From Lagopus muta (lineage: Eukaryota; Chordata; Aves; Galliformes; Phasianidae): DNA of 64,000 bases. The translations under genes were made by a program, and so were the position numbers. The notes under the pieces are model-generated. The model saw nothing but the letters and a program-made list of their open reading frames with translations. It did no database searches and was not told the DNA's origin. Positions 22,956 to 36,500 of the stretch are shown one piece after another. How positions within the stretch are numbered: the stretch's first letter is position 1; every line of letters starts with the position of its first letter. The DNA is taken from the NCBI RefSeq assembly GCF_023343835.1, contig NC_064434.1, forward strand, positions 19,201,505 to 19,265,504. Direction: 5' to 3'.

Positions 22956-25900
22956 CTGTAGAGTGATTCAGCTAAAGAGAGTTTTCAGCTTTTCCCTTTC
23001 CATCTGGAAGCTGACTCCCTAGCATGACTTAAGCTCACCTCTCATACTTTTCATTATCAAGGGTTTTGAATCTGTGCATCCTGTTATTTTCTTTAGCTAT
23101 GACATGATAAAGCCTTTTTGATAGAGCAGTTTTCTGGAAAAGGAGCTAAGATTCACAGAGTGACCCACAGTGTGAATGTACCTGTAGATAATTACATGAA
23201 AGAGAAAGAGAGTTTCATTCTTGCAGCAGCTATCCTTGATGTGCTCATGCTTCTATCCCATTTTTTTTCAGATCCTGATGAATTTTGCTATTCTGTATCT
23301 GAATGAATAGCTAGGAGTGCCATGATATGCCCCTTTGACAGCTATGGGAAGTAGATTTGAGAAGACAGCCTCAGGCATCAATCTGCAGTCACTGCCATGT
23401 ACAAAGTTCTCCAATTCACAGTGCTACATGAAAGATTTCCTGCTGTTTGAATGCACATATGGCCAGTACATCTCAGAGTAGATTAAGTAACCCCTCTTTG
23501 ATGGACAATTTTGTTCAACTTTCTTCATCTAAGACTAAAGCATGTGAGAAGGTATTATCAAATCTGAAAATAAACTTGCTTTATTGAGATTAATATAGTT
23601 GTATGATTATGTTCGGTCATCATTTTCTAAACTTGATCTTAATTTCTCTTCACATTTTTAGTTTCTGTTATATAAAATCTACTTTCTTATATTCTTCACT
23701 ACTCTCAGTTTTCCAAGTTGCTTTCTAATTTGCTTTAATCTTCATGCCGGTGACTCCTACCAGAAATGACTTTTGGGTACTGGTGCATTTTATTGAACCG
23801 TGTTCTTCTAGACAGTTACTGATGACCCTAGTTAAGCTCAGAAGTGATTTACAATCAGCAGGGTGCTTTATGTGACAGAGAAATAGCTTTAAGATCCATG
23901 ACAGCTGTGGAAGGTTCTAGTGAATACAGTTTAAGAACCAATCAACTTGGGAAAAAGCATGTAATGAAAATATTATGAGTCTCTTCAATGTCACTTGTAC
24001 TCACTAGGTATTTATGGGCTTGATGCCAGTCAGTGGTGGCTTGTACTCCCATACCAGTGGTGAGTGGGGTGCCAACTACTTCCAGCTGGGGCTAGTTCAA
24101 AACCTATAGCTCCTGCCAAGTAGCTTGGGAATAAAAGGCTGTCTTGGATCAGTTCAAACATCACTGGAAGGTGCTGTGCAGGACTGACACTGGAGAAAAC
24201 TGTGGGAATGATGCAAGTAACAGTAGTAATAAGTCTTTTTCTGTTTTTACCTTTTTACTGTAAAACTCTTCTCTTCCAGTGATCATTTAAGTACGCTATT
24301 CTCACAGAGAAGAAGCAGCAGAGAGAAAGATCAGAACCAGGTCTAATTCCCACAGAAAGATTGCATGGACCAGAATTGCCCATGCTGGCCGTGAAACTGA
24401 TGTCCTTCAACTGATGTCCAAACAGTGCTGAGTGATGCCAAGCTTCTTGAAGATTGCTCCTTATAGTCCTATACTCTTGCAGTCTGTTCTCTGGAGAAGA
24501 GTGCTCAGCTTGGGATGGTTTGGATGATAAAGAATTTAAAGCAATCTGTGGGTTTTTCTCCAGATGGGAGCAGATAAGGCACAATGCAGTGCTTTAGATG
24601 TGGGCACGCAGTTCTGCTGGGTGCAAGAGTTATGAGATAAACCTTCATAGACTCATGTTGTACAGGGGCACAGAGCAGGGTTTCTCAGTAGATTTAAAAT
24701 TCTTCGATAAGACAGTTAATCTAAAAATCTCAGAATATGAGATTCCTCCTGCTCTTCCTGTTGAATCCATAGCAGTTCTTTAACTCGTTCTAGATGTCTC
24801 TCATTACTGTGAAATAGTCCTGAGAAAATGAAAAGCATGGAAAGTCCAGATGCCTCTAGATACAAGCAGAAGAAATACACACTAATATGAAATATCACAG
24901 CACAGCTTTTATTTATCCCTTTTCTCTGAAGTGAAGTTCCCTTTAGAATATTATTCTACATTTGAGTGAGTTACACACTACATTTCTATTAATTTTACTC
25001 ATTAGCTCTGCCACTAGTAGTTTAACTGGGCACTCATTGTAGTTACAAATAAGTTACAGCCAAGATATGGTAAAATCCAAGTCCGTGTGGATCGGTGGGA
25101 CTAGGCTGGTCCCCCTGTTCTGGAGAGCTCACTGTACACTGGGCATCATTCCTCCAATTCTCACACTGACAGACAGAAAAGAACAGTCAGCTCAGATGCA
25201 CCTGAAGCAGATGCTGCATTTGAAAGTCTTCTTCAAAGAACAGTGAATTATTCCATGTTATTGTGCTATAAGCTTTAAAGAGCATCTGTGCTTTTTTAAA
25301 AATGTCAAAATTACAAAGAGTAATGCAATAGTCCTTCTATAGAGGAGTGGGTTATAAATAAAGCTGTGAAAAAGTGTTGATTCATGCAGCTTTTACATGG
25401 TTTTTATTTACCATCAGGGAGTACTCTACAGAATAGATTGTGACAAGAATTTCTACAGCATTGTAACTAGCAAAATCATTCTGAGGATCACACACTTGGA
25501 ACTTTATCATGATAGGATGATCTTATACCTCTTTCAGGAGCTTACAGAGAAGAAAAAATGAAGCAACACAGGTTTTTGGAAGCACTGGTGTATCTATAAC
25601 ATACTGTTATTATGATATAAAATGCACAGTGTGCTACAATGAACAAGCTGTCTTGGTGTTTATCTCCCTTAGAGGCTCCCTACAATAATTGCTTCTTGGA
25701 AAATTACATCTCCATAATCTTTATTATTACTATTATCATATAAAGAATTTTCCTACCTTCCCTACTTAGCTGTTCTAAGCAATTCCACTGTAGGTATGTG
25801 CATGTAATATAGTATAACAACTCTGCAAGAAGTTTTTGTCCCTATGAAAATCACTGTATTGCACCATGTTCTTCAGCTAACCAGCTTTGGAGCTGATTCT

Positions 25901-28900
25901 TCATTAAAAAATGGCTTCTTCCAGTACCAAACTTTTCTTTTTATTTTTCCAGTAATATTTTGCCTCTATTTTTCAGGTATTTCATCCACATTTTCACTCC
26001 TGCCTTTAAGTAGCATGGCTTTCCAACCATACATGAGCAAAGAGAGAAGTATGTTTCATTTTGTTTCTTTGCTTTGTTTTCTATAACTTTCCTTAATGCA
26101 GAACAATTTCAAAAGATGATGCTAAGAACAGAAATTCATAAAGTTGTGCATCAACAGAGAGCTGTTTTTAACAGCACACTGTGATATCTCTCCTCCTGCT
26201 CCCATTAACCTTCCCCTCTTCCTTCGACAATACATTAACTGCTGTTTTTTTCTTTCAGTGAGTGATAATCACCCCCTTATCTAACATCCCCCATGCTATT
26301 CCAGAGGTTCAAACTACTCAACTACTCTCAGCTGTCTGAAATGATTTACATATCTAATTAGATACAGAGAAACTAGGATTTAGCTCCGAAGTTTGCTGCT
26401 CCTGTTTTATATCCAAGGAAGGACTTGTGTGCCTGAAAGCTTATCTATGTCTTCAAAATACAGAAGTTGTTCTACTAAAAGATTACCAAACTTGTCATGT
26501 TGAATGTTTAGAGTGGTAGCAGGATGTGGAGGACAGAGATGGGGGCCAGAAGTAAGGTTCAGAGAAAGCCAAAGGCAAATGCAGTATCTGACATGATGGG
26601 AGACTGCTGTGGCAGTGCTTTTGCTCTCAATTTGTTTATCTGGTTAGAATTAACTCTGATAAAATTACTTGCCTAGTCTGTGTGGGATCATGGAGTGTCA
26701 AAAGTGAAGAATAACAAACAAGCAGCTGAGCCCAGGATTATTCTCCTCACACATTTTTATCTGATGCTAGCAACACTATAAAAACTCCAAGTTTATGAAC
26801 TTTGCCCAATGGAAAAGAGTATATTTTTATAATGTTGACATCAAAATTCCTTTTTTAAGTGATTTAATTTCTATGTCTGCAGTTTGAGTGAGATAAAGAA
26901 AACTTTCCTTTGCAAATGGCAGTGTTGTATGCTTAAAGTCCTTCTGTTTTCTTTATACTTTGGTAAAAAAATGTTCACATTCCATGGAAGAATAAGATAA
27001 ACATTTCAAAGTGAACATTATTAATAAAAAGGCATAAAACAATGATTGTAGGCAGATATCCTTTAAATAAAAGAAAAAAAAAAATCACATTTTTCATCCA
27101 ACGTGCTCACGTGATAAATATTTTATGCTTTTCCTTTTAGAAGTTGAACATCTGTGGAAGCCATTGACTGAGTATGCAGCAACAGGAATCACATTTGCTT
27201 TTGCTGCATTAAATGGTGGGTTGACTGACCAAGACTACAAAAAAAAAAAAACCCTGCAAAATCAAAGCCAAACACACACATGCAAAGAGCTTTAAAAGGT
27301 CGTTCTGACAAACTAGCAATCAAAACATCTACCTGTAGATGACTTCTAATGTTTCTGTCTTTCAAAAATAATTGTGTGGGACTATTATATCTTCACAGAG
27401 AAAAAAATGGGGTTGAAGATGCATGAAAACCTAATGATGTAATCAACAAATCTTTATCCATTAAACGTACAGACTTTCAGATCCAGTAACATTTCAAACG
27501 CAACAGAGAGTGGCCATAGTGTAAGGAGCAAAGGGGACAAAAATATTTGCAATCCTGCAAACCAAAGCATCTCTGGTTAAGAACAGAGGATTACACATTT
27601 TAAGGGAAGATTTTAAGATGATGGATGCAATAGAAAAGGAGTGCATACTCCCTTAGAGCTAATGGTGAAACTGACATGAGCAAATAAATAATTTGTTTCC
27701 TGAAACAGAGTGAATCATCCCAGTGCTGGCTCTTACATTAAACCTTTGCTGCTGCTCAGCATTTTGCATTCAGCAGGAACTTGTGTAAGCAAAGCATAAC
27801 AGGGTAATTGAGAGTCTCTTTCCTCTGCCAGAAAATAAATAGCTCACTACTCATGCTTAAAGCTTCCTATTGCCTCCTTCCAGAAGCTGTGATATCTTCT
27901 TAAATGCCTTGGTACAGGTAAAATTAAAGCACCGGATATTAAAATTATCTTTAGCTTCATATTTATTTTCAGTGTTTGATTCGCTGTATCCTGGAGCTGC
28001 TCACACAGTTGTTAAAGAAAAGTCTCTGTGTGCCCATTTCCCCACCTCCTCTACTCCCTTCCTTTGGAATACTCTATTGCTTCTCATTGCTTTCCTATAA
28101 CCAGTTCAAAAGTCTTGTTCCTGGTTTTAAGGTCAGTTAAGGTCTAGTATTCAAATATACCAACAGTGATATTTTTGCTACTGTTATTTCCCAGAACTTT
28201 GCTTCCTGCTGCCAGAACTCCCTCCAAAGCAGGCTCTTGCATCTCCCCTCCTTCCACCATTATCCCATCTCAGCCATTTCTTCCTCACTCCTCTTTTTTT
28301 TCACTCTCACACAATTCATTCTCCACTCTGAACGGAGCTCATGCTGTGCCTGGCTCTGAGGCCAGTGGGTGCACACTGGTTGGTTGGTCCATACATGGTG
28401 GTGGTGGCCAGGGAGCAAACCACCAGCTCCCATTTCTCCCTCCTGCAGGGGGTACAGCTCAGCATCCTTCTGTTCCAGGTCACTCACCTGCCAAACATGC
28501 AGGGAAATAATATCTTGAAATTTCTCACCCTCTGCTTTAATTTAGCGGTCAGACAGCAGTAGAAATTGGCATTTTTACTGGTTTATTTTCCTTTAGAAAT
28601 CAACCTAGAGGCAGGGTATGATTTAAACAGCCTCAAATAGAAATGTAAGAAAATGAGCAGTGCAAAAACTGTTCATAGTATTGAAATTAAAATGTCTGAC
28701 ATCAATTTCCAGGCTTAATAGCCCACCACAATAGATGTGAGAGGTGCCATCTTGCAGAGTGACTGTTTACAGATATTTTCTTGAGATTTCAGAAGGAAAA
28801 GCTGGTTTGACCTATTTTTGAAAAGGTAGGAATATCATCATGCTGTCAGACTAAAAATTGAATGTACATTAAAACTGCCAGAGAATGTATATAAAATGAA

Positions 28901-29106
28901 GATGTAACAAAACCTGAGAAATATTATAAAATAAAAACAAGATAGTTTTACCATAATTACTGAAATTATACAGCAGGTACTTTTATTCTGTGGTCTGTCT
29001 TGGAAAAAGTGAGCCACTGTTGAATGTTGGAACGTTCTGCAGCCTTCAGATGTCTTGTTCACTATCACATATTTGTCATACATGAGATACTTCCTTACTG
29101 CAAATT

Positions 29107-29127
29107 AAAAAAAAAAAAAAAAAAAAA
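29107..29127 (+). repeat. Poly-A tract, 21 bases
   Basis: Uninterrupted A21 in AT-rich DNA. Confidence 0.9.
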
Positions 29128-31374
29128 GCAAAAAGCTTAGAAAGATTAGGAACACTTTTTCTTGGTTATGAGTTCTATGCAAACATAAAAGGCTCCAGTA
29201 GAGCTGTCTGGGAAACTGAACTTTGAATTTCAGGAAAAATTAAAACTAGCAAGCTCATGGCTGTTATTTTATTTCTTGGTACAAAATAACTTCATGCAAA
29301 ATTAATTTTTGTATGCTCATCTTTAGATGGAAATGTATTTCTGATGTAGGGCCACTTGAAAGATGAAGGTCTGCACTGCATTAGAAAAATGTTCATTATT
29401 TTGGAATAAGAAATTCAGAGAAAAAATACAGCATGTAGCTGTATGTTTGTTTCTATATGATTCGTGTTTCTGCATTAAGCATTTGAAAGCCTCACTCAGT
29501 TTCCAATTTCCCTTGTCTAAATATTACACAACCCCAGCCACCAAAAAATTCAAAGGCAAGAAGACTGATGTGAGCGCACATAGTGCTGTGAATGTCTCTT
29601 TCATTTCCCGAATGAAATATCAGGTTTCACAGGTAAGTAAATTATTACTATGTTTTAATCCATCAAAGCAATGCTAGCTTGAAAGCTGCAGCAATGCAGA
29701 AGAGCTGCTGGAAGTGGGAGGTTGCAGGGCAGGAGGACACCTTGTTCTTCTCCCAGGAGCTGGCAGTTTAATTACAAGAAAGATCTGACTGGCAAGCCTG
29801 GGGGTTATCCAGGGGATATCCTGTTCCCTGGTGCCAAGAGGAGGTTGAAGACAAGGGGTGCTTCTTCTGTGAATACTTTTCTCTATAATTCATGATACTC
29901 GTTTTGGCCTTACCAGCACAGGTATGGATGGTGGCTGATATATCCCAGCATAGGTCTAGACCACCGTATCTTTTAACCTCTGGCAGAAAATAGAAGAGGC
30001 ACAGAGGGTCTCTTAGATAAGTGGTAGCTTATGAATTTCATGTTGAAAAGGCAGTGTGATCTAAAGAGGTCTTGTAATATGTAACTTTGATGATCCTGGC
30101 ACCTTCCTTCCAGGTCCACCAAGATCTGTTGCATCACTTGGAGTGAATTTCTTCTATTTCCCCTTCATTTACCTCATTTTTTAACATTTATTTTTTTACC
30201 TCTTCAGAGTGCTTATCATCTGTCACTTAACAGAGCCAAAGACAACAGATCCAAAACATCCAACTGTCCTGTTTCAACCATCACCACCCTGGCCTGCAGG
30301 TACCAGCGTTGGGCAGCCACAAAATTTCCCCACCGCCTTTACTTCTCCTGCCCACAGTGGAGATTATACACTTGTGTTCTGCTCAGGCAGAAAAGGATTC
30401 ATTTGTATATGAAAGAACTTTAATAGGCATAAGTCCTCACAAATGCAAAGCACACAGAAAACAACCTCTGCAAACACAAATTCCTTTTGGATCCCAGGGC
30501 ACGGAAATACAAACAGTAGTTATATTAGCATAAAATCTTTTTTCAACGTTTTCTGAAGTGAATCCTTCAAACGTGTGTGCCATGTACAGTCATTTATTAA
30601 CATCAGCTGAAAATCTGTAGGGAAACATGAAATTAAAAGTCAATTGGACTGGTATGCACTGATGAGCAAAGAATGTTTTGAATTTTGAATAAAGCTTGTA
30701 GGACTACAAAAGGCTCTCAGTAGTTCTATATTAGAGGGTATCTACCAGGAAAGCAATTAACATTCTACCTCCTGTATCACCACCACTGGAGATTTCAGAT
30801 GCTGACAACTGTTGATATCTGCTCACTTACTTCATTTTCCCCTTGCACATTTGGCTCCTGAGCATGAGAGCTGTTTTCTTAATTCCAACCCTTTTATTAG
30901 TGATAATAACAATGCTTCAGTAAGAGCAATTACAAAGCAGCCCCTTGAGAGACTTGGCAGTCATTTCCCCTTATGCTAAATACATCAGGATCTGTATTAC
31001 TGGCAATTGACCAAAAAGTAGCCTAAAAACTTTCCCACTGAGATATATTTCTCTTTCTCTATCAATTACAAGTCATTGAAACAGTGACGATGCTGAACAC
31101 TATCAGATTTTCTGCTTTTGGGGCACCTGACTAAAACCACTGCTGTCCCTATCCACAACTCACATCACAAGCTTGAACTCATTTTCCCACCTTTGCCTAA
31201 TTACACAATTCTCATTTAATGTGTAGGAAAGCATCTACATTCAGGAAAAAGTGAAGAGAGAAACTTCCAAGATGCTTCAGTCCTCTCTATGGGGAACTCT
31301 TATCCAACTGATCTCAGAATCATTTATGTAAAACAATGGGAAGACAGGAGAGGGTCATGCATCATCGTATTGTG

Positions 31375-31795
31375 GCACAGTGTTGGCTGGGGAAGGCTGT
31401 GGGGTGGCTCCTGTGGGTCCAACTCCAATGGCCCCGCTGCACAGCAGGGCTGGGTCCAGCAGCCAAATAGGGAAACGTATTTGAGAAAAGGTAAAAAACA
31501 CTGTGAGAGAAAGAAGTGTGAAATGGAGGAGAAGCAGCCATGCACATAAGAGGCAGGAGGAACTCCATGCGCGGAACAACAGCTCCCTGCAGCCCAACAG
31601 AGGCCCATGGAGAAGCAGGCCATCCTCCTGCAGCCCACGGGCACCACACAGAACAGATCTCCCCGTGCAGCCATAGAGGAGCCTATGGTACAACAATGTG
31701 CAAGGCCTGAAGGCTGCAGCCCATGGATACCCCACAGAAGCAGCCCAGGATGGAGCTGCAGCCCAAGGAGAGCAGCAGGAGGACTGGGGATCTGA
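31375..31795. repeat. GC-richer degenerate repeat block, ~42-bp period
   Basis: The word CTGCAGCCCA starts at 31587, 31628, 31714 and 31756, with a variant near 31665. The gaps (41, 86, 42) suggest a decayed unit of about 42 bp. Composition is clearly unlike the surrounding AT-rich DNA. Two AATAAA hexamers follow shortly after, near 31797 and 31812. It resembles dispersed avian repeats with GCAGCCC(A/G)TGG units, possibly LTR-derived, but I cannot name the family. Confidence 0.5.
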
Positions 31796-33097
31796 CAAAT
31801 AAATCTTTGCAAATAAACAAACCCAATGACTATTGAAAAATACAATTTTGGTTAGTTTAACTGGAATCTTATACATTCTAGTTATGTTTTTGCTTTGCTA
31901 GATTCTTAAAAAGAGCTCTGGAAACTCACTCTCAAAAATGTATTTCAGTAAGAAAAGGATTTAATTCTGAAATCCTAGGCTATGCTGCAGATTTATGGGG
32001 ATACTTGACTAAGACATAGGTTTTATTTTGAGAAAAAGATTCATCTTCTACTGTACTACCCTTCCTGTACTTATCCTCTGCTTCCTTCTCTGTACACAGT
32101 TTCTTCCCTTAAAACATCACCAATCATTTTAATTAAGTTGCCAACGTTTTTCCACTTCCTTCCTCTAAATTCTGCTGTGTTCTTGAGCTCACAAAGGATT
32201 AGATTAAGCAGCAGAATATATTTTAGAAAACAGAATTTTATCTTGACCTTCAGCTCCTCATCTACTGCTACAAACCAATTCATCTTTCCCTTAAGGCAGC
32301 ATCTGAGGAAAAAGCTTCTGTACAAAAGGCTTTCAAGTTACGCATACTCCAGGGGATAAGCTGCCAAAACAGTGTATTGAAGGGGCTACATCCCATAATA
32401 TTAGTGTCTATTCACACCATAGCAAGGTTTATATTATACACACTGCTCAAATGTCAGTTTTGAATCTTGCTGCATTTTTTTTTTTCTTTAAGAAAATAAA
32501 ATTTAGCTATTTTAACTCATTAGTTGTTAGCTCACTAGAGTATAATTTTAGCTACCTGGAAAATAAAATGGTAGAATCACCGATAAATTTGAATCAGAGG
32601 TTTGGAGATACCTTTGACATCCTTTATTCTTCTCAACTGATCAAGCAGTTTCTACTGCACTGAACTCTGTCTGCTTTGCACGTCAAAGATCAAAAGGTCT
32701 GTCTAGCCTGTGTTGAACAAAACTTCTGTCCTGTTCTCTTGCTTTCATCACAAAGCTTTGCACTAACTTGTATGTTCTATCATACTTTGGACAAACTGTC
32801 AAAGAGTGGACTCAGTTAACTGACAGTAATTTTGTAAGCTAGTGTACCTGTGTTTTGCACTGATCTCATACGTATCTATGGGTTTCCTAGAAGACAGAAT
32901 GAGAAGTTACTATTTTCTGTCTGTATTTATTCCAGTGTAATTCAATATATGAGATTATGTTATAACATACAGAAAGTTCAGATCCTTTCTGCCCATTTGA
33001 GCAATTCCAGGTAGAAATTAGGCCATGTGCCTGGGAAGCTGCACGCTGAAAACTTGTTACCCTAAGCCAATAAAATATTCTGATATGGGCTTAGTTA

Positions 33098-33505
33098 CAG
33101 AATTACAGCAAAGCTTAAGTTGGAAGGGACCTTAAAGATCATATAGTTGCAACCCCCTCCCACTAGCAGGGATGTCAACCACTAGACGAGGCTGCCCAGG
33201 GCCCCAGACAAGCTGCCTTTGAATACTTCCAGGAATGGAGCATCCATAACCTCTCTGGGCAACCTGTTCCAGTGCCTCACCATCCTTTGAGTGAAAAATT
33301 TCTCCCTAATATCTACATTAAATCTCCCTTCTTTTAGTTTAAAACCATCCCCCCTTGTCCTGTCACTTGTCCATGTAAAAAAGTCAGTCTCCATCCTGAT
33401 TATAAGCTCCCTTTAAATACTGGGAGGCTTCAGTGAGGTGTCCCTGTAGCTTTCTCTTCTCAAGGCTGAAAAAGCGCAGCTGCCTCAGCATTTCTTTATG
33501 GTCAG
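33098..33505 (-). mobile_element. CR1 LINE 3' fragment
   Basis: Decayed tail CAGAATTACAGCAAAGC at left, AAGTTGGAAGGGACCTTAAA, then GAGGCTGCCCAGGGCCCC. Minus translation near 33182-33394 gives [20 protein letters not shown] and VRHWNRLPREVMDAPFLEVF, the end of CR1 ORF2. Confidence 0.93.
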
Positions 33506-36500
33506 CTTCAAACAACAGTGGATGTAAAAACAGTATTGCTCCTAAGCTGTGCAAAATTAATCCCTTATGAAGACCACAATCTGTGCTGTAAACACAGACA
33601 AATCTGTTACTGACTCATACAAAGGTAACAGAGAAGAAGGAGGACACTTTGGTCTTCCTTGCAGTTGGGTGCACCGAGGAATGTACAATCCAGAGCAGAG
33701 AAGCCATCAAAGGAAATGAAGTTTCATGTTGTAATAAGGAAGGAGCTAGACCCCAGATTTTCAAAATATTTAGTCAAAAGGAACAGTGCAAATGAAGCAG
33801 CAGCCACCACACGATAGCCATGGCCCTGGATCTCTTTGATTATAAGTGTCCTACCCAACTGCTGAGCTGCCTCATCACACTACGCGCTGCGACCAGGAAC
33901 ATGGTCTGTTCTTCGGAGGACTTGCTGAAACAGAGCCGGACTAGCAACTCCCTAGTGCCCTCACTGCCCATATTTGCATGACACTGCATCCTCACTGTAA
34001 CTGGCAAATCTGATTCCTGTCATGTCATTCTTCTTTCACAGCTCTTCAAAAGCTTTTTTTGGATTATTTTAATCTTGAAGTTTTTATTTATTTATACAAA
34101 ATGAAGATGATCTCATCAAGCTGCAGAGTTCCTGAGGGCATATAATGACATACTGATGACAGTGAAAGTGCCTATACTTGCTTAATTTTAACCACATGAA
34201 TTGTCCTGCTGAAGCCAATGGGAGATCAGTGTAGGCAAATTTAAGTGCATCTGTTATTTAAGAGGAAGGTACTACATCTGGAGCATGCACACGATTTAGA
34301 TGAGAGAAAATTATTTTTTTCTTCAGAAAAGCAAAGTATACTGTGTACCCAGGTATAAAAATAGCAGATATTGTAATGTGTATTTTTAGTTGGTCTTTAA
34401 GGCTGGTTGCTTAATACAACATAAAAGTCAAAACAGGGATGTCAGCAAGTTATATCACACCAGAGGAAGGGCCAGAAGATGAGCATGATCCTTCTACCAT
34501 GACTCACTTTCGAGTCATTGTCCCCAGGGTAGGAGGACCTGAGAACATTTTCCATGCTCCCATGAATGCAGAGGTTATGAGTGTAAAATCCCATAAAAGT
34601 CAGTTTAATTCAGTGGGTACAAACTGACTAAAAATAGGAAACTGAGGTGCAAGCATTTCCAAATGCCTAAAAACAAATACCTTTTTCTCCCTGTGTACTG
34701 GGTACTGAGAGAAATCTAGACCCAGATGTGGAAAATAATGCAACATCTTCTTTAAATGCTATTGGAAAGAAGTGGAAGACAGCAACACAAAGGCATTGGC
34801 TCTTCAGCCCTGTTGTCTTCATATACCACCAAGATTTGATATTCCATACAAGGTCTTAGAAACACTGGAGTAAGACAGAGTGCTACTTTTGTCATATACA
34901 TTTGCCCACATCTACTGTATGTCATGTAAATATAATTTGACTTATCCATTCCAGCTTTTCATCTAAATGGTGTAGAAATTGAATATTGTAGGCATTTTGT
35001 AAAGTGGCAAGAGTAAAATGACAGCATCTCTGCTAGACACTGTTATTGCTCCATTTACCATCCTCAAAATGATTTCCAGTTTTATAGAACCACTCAATTT
35101 TTATGACCCTGCTGTCACTGTAAAAGTAACATACAGGTATTTTCTCTTATGCATTATTTCCAGCAATGTGAAATAAACAGCAGTTAGGAGATCCTTTTAC
35201 TATGTTGCTCCTCTCTTATAAATTGTTTTTAAGCTTCTACAGTAAAAAAAAACATGTCAAGTATTTAGTCACATCCCAGAAAATAGTGTTGTTCTAGTTA
35301 AGGGTACTACAGGCTTAGAAGTGTTAGTAATAGACAACAATCAGTAAACACAGATGCTACTTTTGCTGTAGGAATTTCATGCTCTACTAATACATATTTC
35401 ACAGCTAAACGTTCACAACTTAAGTGCCAAATTGCTGTGGAATTCCATACCAATTTCAAATTCCTGACATCCTATGCTCTACAGCATGAAGACTTACTTG
35501 CCTTCTGCAATCTTTATGTGTATTCTATGAAACTTTCTCTTGAATCTGTATTTAAGAAGACATTACATACATTTCTCATTTGTACTTACAGTGGTTTGCT
35601 GTTTATATATGTATATATATATATATATACATAAAAACATACATTTTGCCTTCTCTGATCAGAAATAGTGATGCCCAGAAGAATTTCTGAAAGTTTCATT
35701 AAACGCCAGATAGGCTGGAGAAAGCTTCATGGTCAGCAAGAGTTGGATCAATTAAATAGATTACAACATGGGCAATCTATGAGTTGATGAAAATAAATGT
35801 GCTTATACCAAAGGGAGGCAGACATATTGCAGCATCCCTGCCAGGCTCCTGCATGTGCTCTCTAAGCATCCACTGCTGGTCCCTGCCAGCAGAAGGGCAC
35901 TGGACTACCTGGAGCTTTGGATTCATCAAGTACAATCCTTCATATTTTTATTACACCCATTTCCAGCTGCTGCTTCTCCTATACCCCATCCTCCTGTATT
36001 CATTAAATTCAACCTCATATTTTCATGTAGATGATCATTTATGTGAAACTTATATGCCATTATACAATTGTATATGTTACCCATAAACTTGGCTGAGAAA
36101 GGAGCCTGTTTTCTATCCTTCTTTATTATTGGATATATTATACCTCCTTACATATATGACAACATGATATGATTTATATGTGTCTGAACCCTATTTAAAG
36201 GTGTATTTTGCCTTTGTATGCAAGAAAAGAATAAATGGATTTTTGGTGGTCGTATCATGTAGTTAGGCCTCAGCTAAAGAAAAGTGAGGAATTAACTATC
36301 CAGAGAATGTCATTAATAATGCTGCTCAAATAAACCATGATTAGCAATCTGACAGCTTCTGGCATTATTCTTTACCTTCTTGTAGTGTATACTCACTCAA
36401 AATGTCGTTAAAGATATTAATTACCTGGGCCTTTTACCACTCAAATAAATTCAAGGAATTATAGAGGGCTGCAAACAGATGTAAAGAAAAGGGCACCACG

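Larger units (their letters stand above)
22956..33097. other. AT-rich gene-free block
   Basis: About 10 kb with no CR1 that I can see and no supportable gene. Holds A21 at 29107-29127 and the degenerate repeat at 31375-31795. ORFs here are short and featureless; the two 173-codon minus frames at 31324-31876 overlap each other in the repeat and are not credible proteins. Confidence 0.45.

Noticed and set aside
31324..31876. Two overlapping 173-codon minus frames
   Set aside because: They lie in the degenerate repeat block, overlap in different frames and are Trp/Cys/Leu-rich without recognisable domains.
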